Source: Candidatus Methanoperedens sp. (GTDB taxonomy: Archaea > Halobacteriota > Methanosarcinia > Methanosarcinales > Methanoperedenaceae). From it: DNA of 6,107 bases. Made by a program: the position numbers and the translations under genes. Shown here one piece after another: positions 5,409 to 6,107 of the stretch (position 1 is its first letter; each line of letters opens with the position of its first letter). A model generated the notes under the pieces. That model did no database searches, was not told the origin of the DNA, and was given only the letters and a program-made list of their open reading frames with translations. The stretch is from contig JAHFCV010000143.1 of NCBI GenBank assembly GCA_023249275.1, positions 1-6,107 of the forward strand, given 5' to 3'.

Positions 5409-6107
5409 ATGGACATCTCCCTCACCCTCCTCCTAATCTCCATCTTCTTCGGTTTCTTCCTGGGCATCATCTCAGGACTCACCCCTGGAATCCACGTCAA
5501 TAACTTTGCCCTGATACTTGTGGCGCTGTCGCCGTTCTTTGCAAGCATCGGTTTTGCGCCGTTCTACATCGCTGTTATTATCCTCTCAAATTCCATAGCG
5601 CATACCTTCCTGGACATTATCCCTTCAGTCTTTCTCGGCGCGCCCGAAGCAGATACTGCACTGGCTGTGCTTCCTGGTCATGCGCTCCTCATGGAAGGAA
5701 GAGGCGCAGAAGCTGTCCGCCTGTCAGCGCTTGGGAGCGCCGGCGCAGTCGTTGTCTCATTGATATTGGCTATACCGATGGCTTTTTTCTTTCAGAATAT
5801 TTACGGCACGATAAATGCATATATAGGCTTGATTCTTATCCTGATTGTAGTCGTGATGATAGCCACCGAGAATGGTGAAGTGGTGGAAGGTCAGGGTTCG
5901 CTTGTGCACCTTAAATTCAAGATGTACGCAATCCTCCTGTTTTTTATTTCAGGCATGCTGGGGCTCTTTGCATTCGAAAACGTGGCGCTGATGCAGCCTC
6001 TTGTAAAATTCGGCGAGCCGTCTATCCTTCTTCCTCTTCTTTCAGGCATCTTCGGCGCCTCCATGCTCGTTATCAGCCTCATGACAAAATCCGAAATCCC
6101 GCCGCAG
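5409..6107 (+). CDS. TctA-family (tripartite tricarboxylate transporter-type) membrane permease, N-terminal part, truncated by window edge
   Basis: The frame is open from here to the window end (233 codons visible; complete TctA-family proteins are about 400-500). The protein is strongly hydrophobic, with likely membrane helices at about 5-23, 34-60, 105-127, 136-151, 172-190 and 205-225. Family-like features are the G-x-x-P-G loop after helix 1 (GLTPGIHVNN, 23-32), the second loop FLGAPEADTALAVLPGHALLMEGRGAEAVRLSALGSAG (75-112), which matches the TctA pattern of a small-residue loop followed by a G-x-A-L-like helix, and LPLLSGIFGAS (208-218). In bacteria TctA works with TctB and the periplasmic binder TctC to import carboxylates; archaeal members are usually single proteins of unknown substrate, and no TctB or TctC is seen here. 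Start choice: ATG 5409, or an in-frame GTG at 5400 with GGCGGT five nt upstream (5389-5394), which is the better SD spacing; a TGA at 5397 excludes anything earlier. Transcription is probably controlled by the palindromes at 5302-5349. Confidence 0.85.
   Translation, partial: MDISLTLLLISIFFGFFLGIISGLTPGIHVNNFALILVALSPFFASIGFAPFYIAVIILSNSIAHTFLDIIPSVFLGAPEADTALAVLPGHALLMEGRGAEAVRLSALGSAGAVVVSLILAIPMAFFFQNIYGTINAYIGLILILIVVVMIATENGEVVEGQGSLVHLKFKMYAILLFFISGMLGLFAFENVALMQPLVKFGEPSILLPLLSGIFGASMLVISLMTKSEIPPQ

Noticed and set aside
5891..6082. Minus-strand 63-codon frame inside the permease gene
   Set aside because: The plus-strand permease frame covers it with coherent membrane helices; the minus frame has no recognisable features.
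1..6107. A novel multi-gene system or mobile/defence island
   Set aside because: The genes are unrelated housekeeping functions on alternating strands, with no integrase, transposase, inverted terminal repeats, tRNA target or change in style along the window. No cassette can be supported.

Overview
This 6.1 kb window looks like chromosomal DNA of a euryarchaeon. The archaeal signs are an FtsZ with archaeal-type sequence, AT-rich TATA-like boxes placed 20-35 nt upstream of start codons, start codons with almost no Shine-Dalgarno sequence (suggesting leaderless mRNAs), and a TctA-type permease whose form recalls the stand-alone archaeal proteins. A methanogen or methanotroph relative (Methanosarcinales, including the Methanoperedens lineage) would fit, but that is a low-confidence guess from gene content and style; no marker here fixes the taxon.

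Six protein genes are present, and their strands strictly alternate (-,+,-,+,-,+), so no two form an operon. In order they are: (1) the N-terminal 482 codons of a B-type aconitase on the minus strand, cut by the left edge; (2) an unrecognised secreted, membrane-anchored protein on plus, with a cytoplasmic acidic linker and coiled coil; (3) pdxT, the glutaminase subunit of PLP synthase, on minus; (4) an ftsZ-family gene on plus; (5) hemD, uroporphyrinogen-III synthase, on minus; (6) the first about 233 codons of a TctA-family membrane permease on plus, cut by the right edge. The two convergent pairs (2/3 and 4/5) are each separated by only 2 bp. The divergent pairs (1/2, 3/4 and 5/6) share intergenic regions of about 100, 200 and 250 bp that hold all the promoter signals.

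Functionally this is a housekeeping neighbourhood without a common pathway: central carbon metabolism (aconitase), vitamin B6 (PdxT), cell division or cytoskeleton (FtsZ), tetrapyrroles (HemD) and transport (TctA). I found no mobile element, CRISPR array, tRNA or rRNA, toxin-antitoxin or defence cassette. The strongest unexplained signal is in the 5/6 intergenic region: two near-identical 15-bp palindromes, 33 bp centre to centre, flank a TATA-like box ahead of the permease gene and look like an operator pair for an unknown dimeric regulator. The same region has a three-copy 9-bp tandem repeat and further 10-bp repeats. The membrane protein of gene 2 is the least understood gene.
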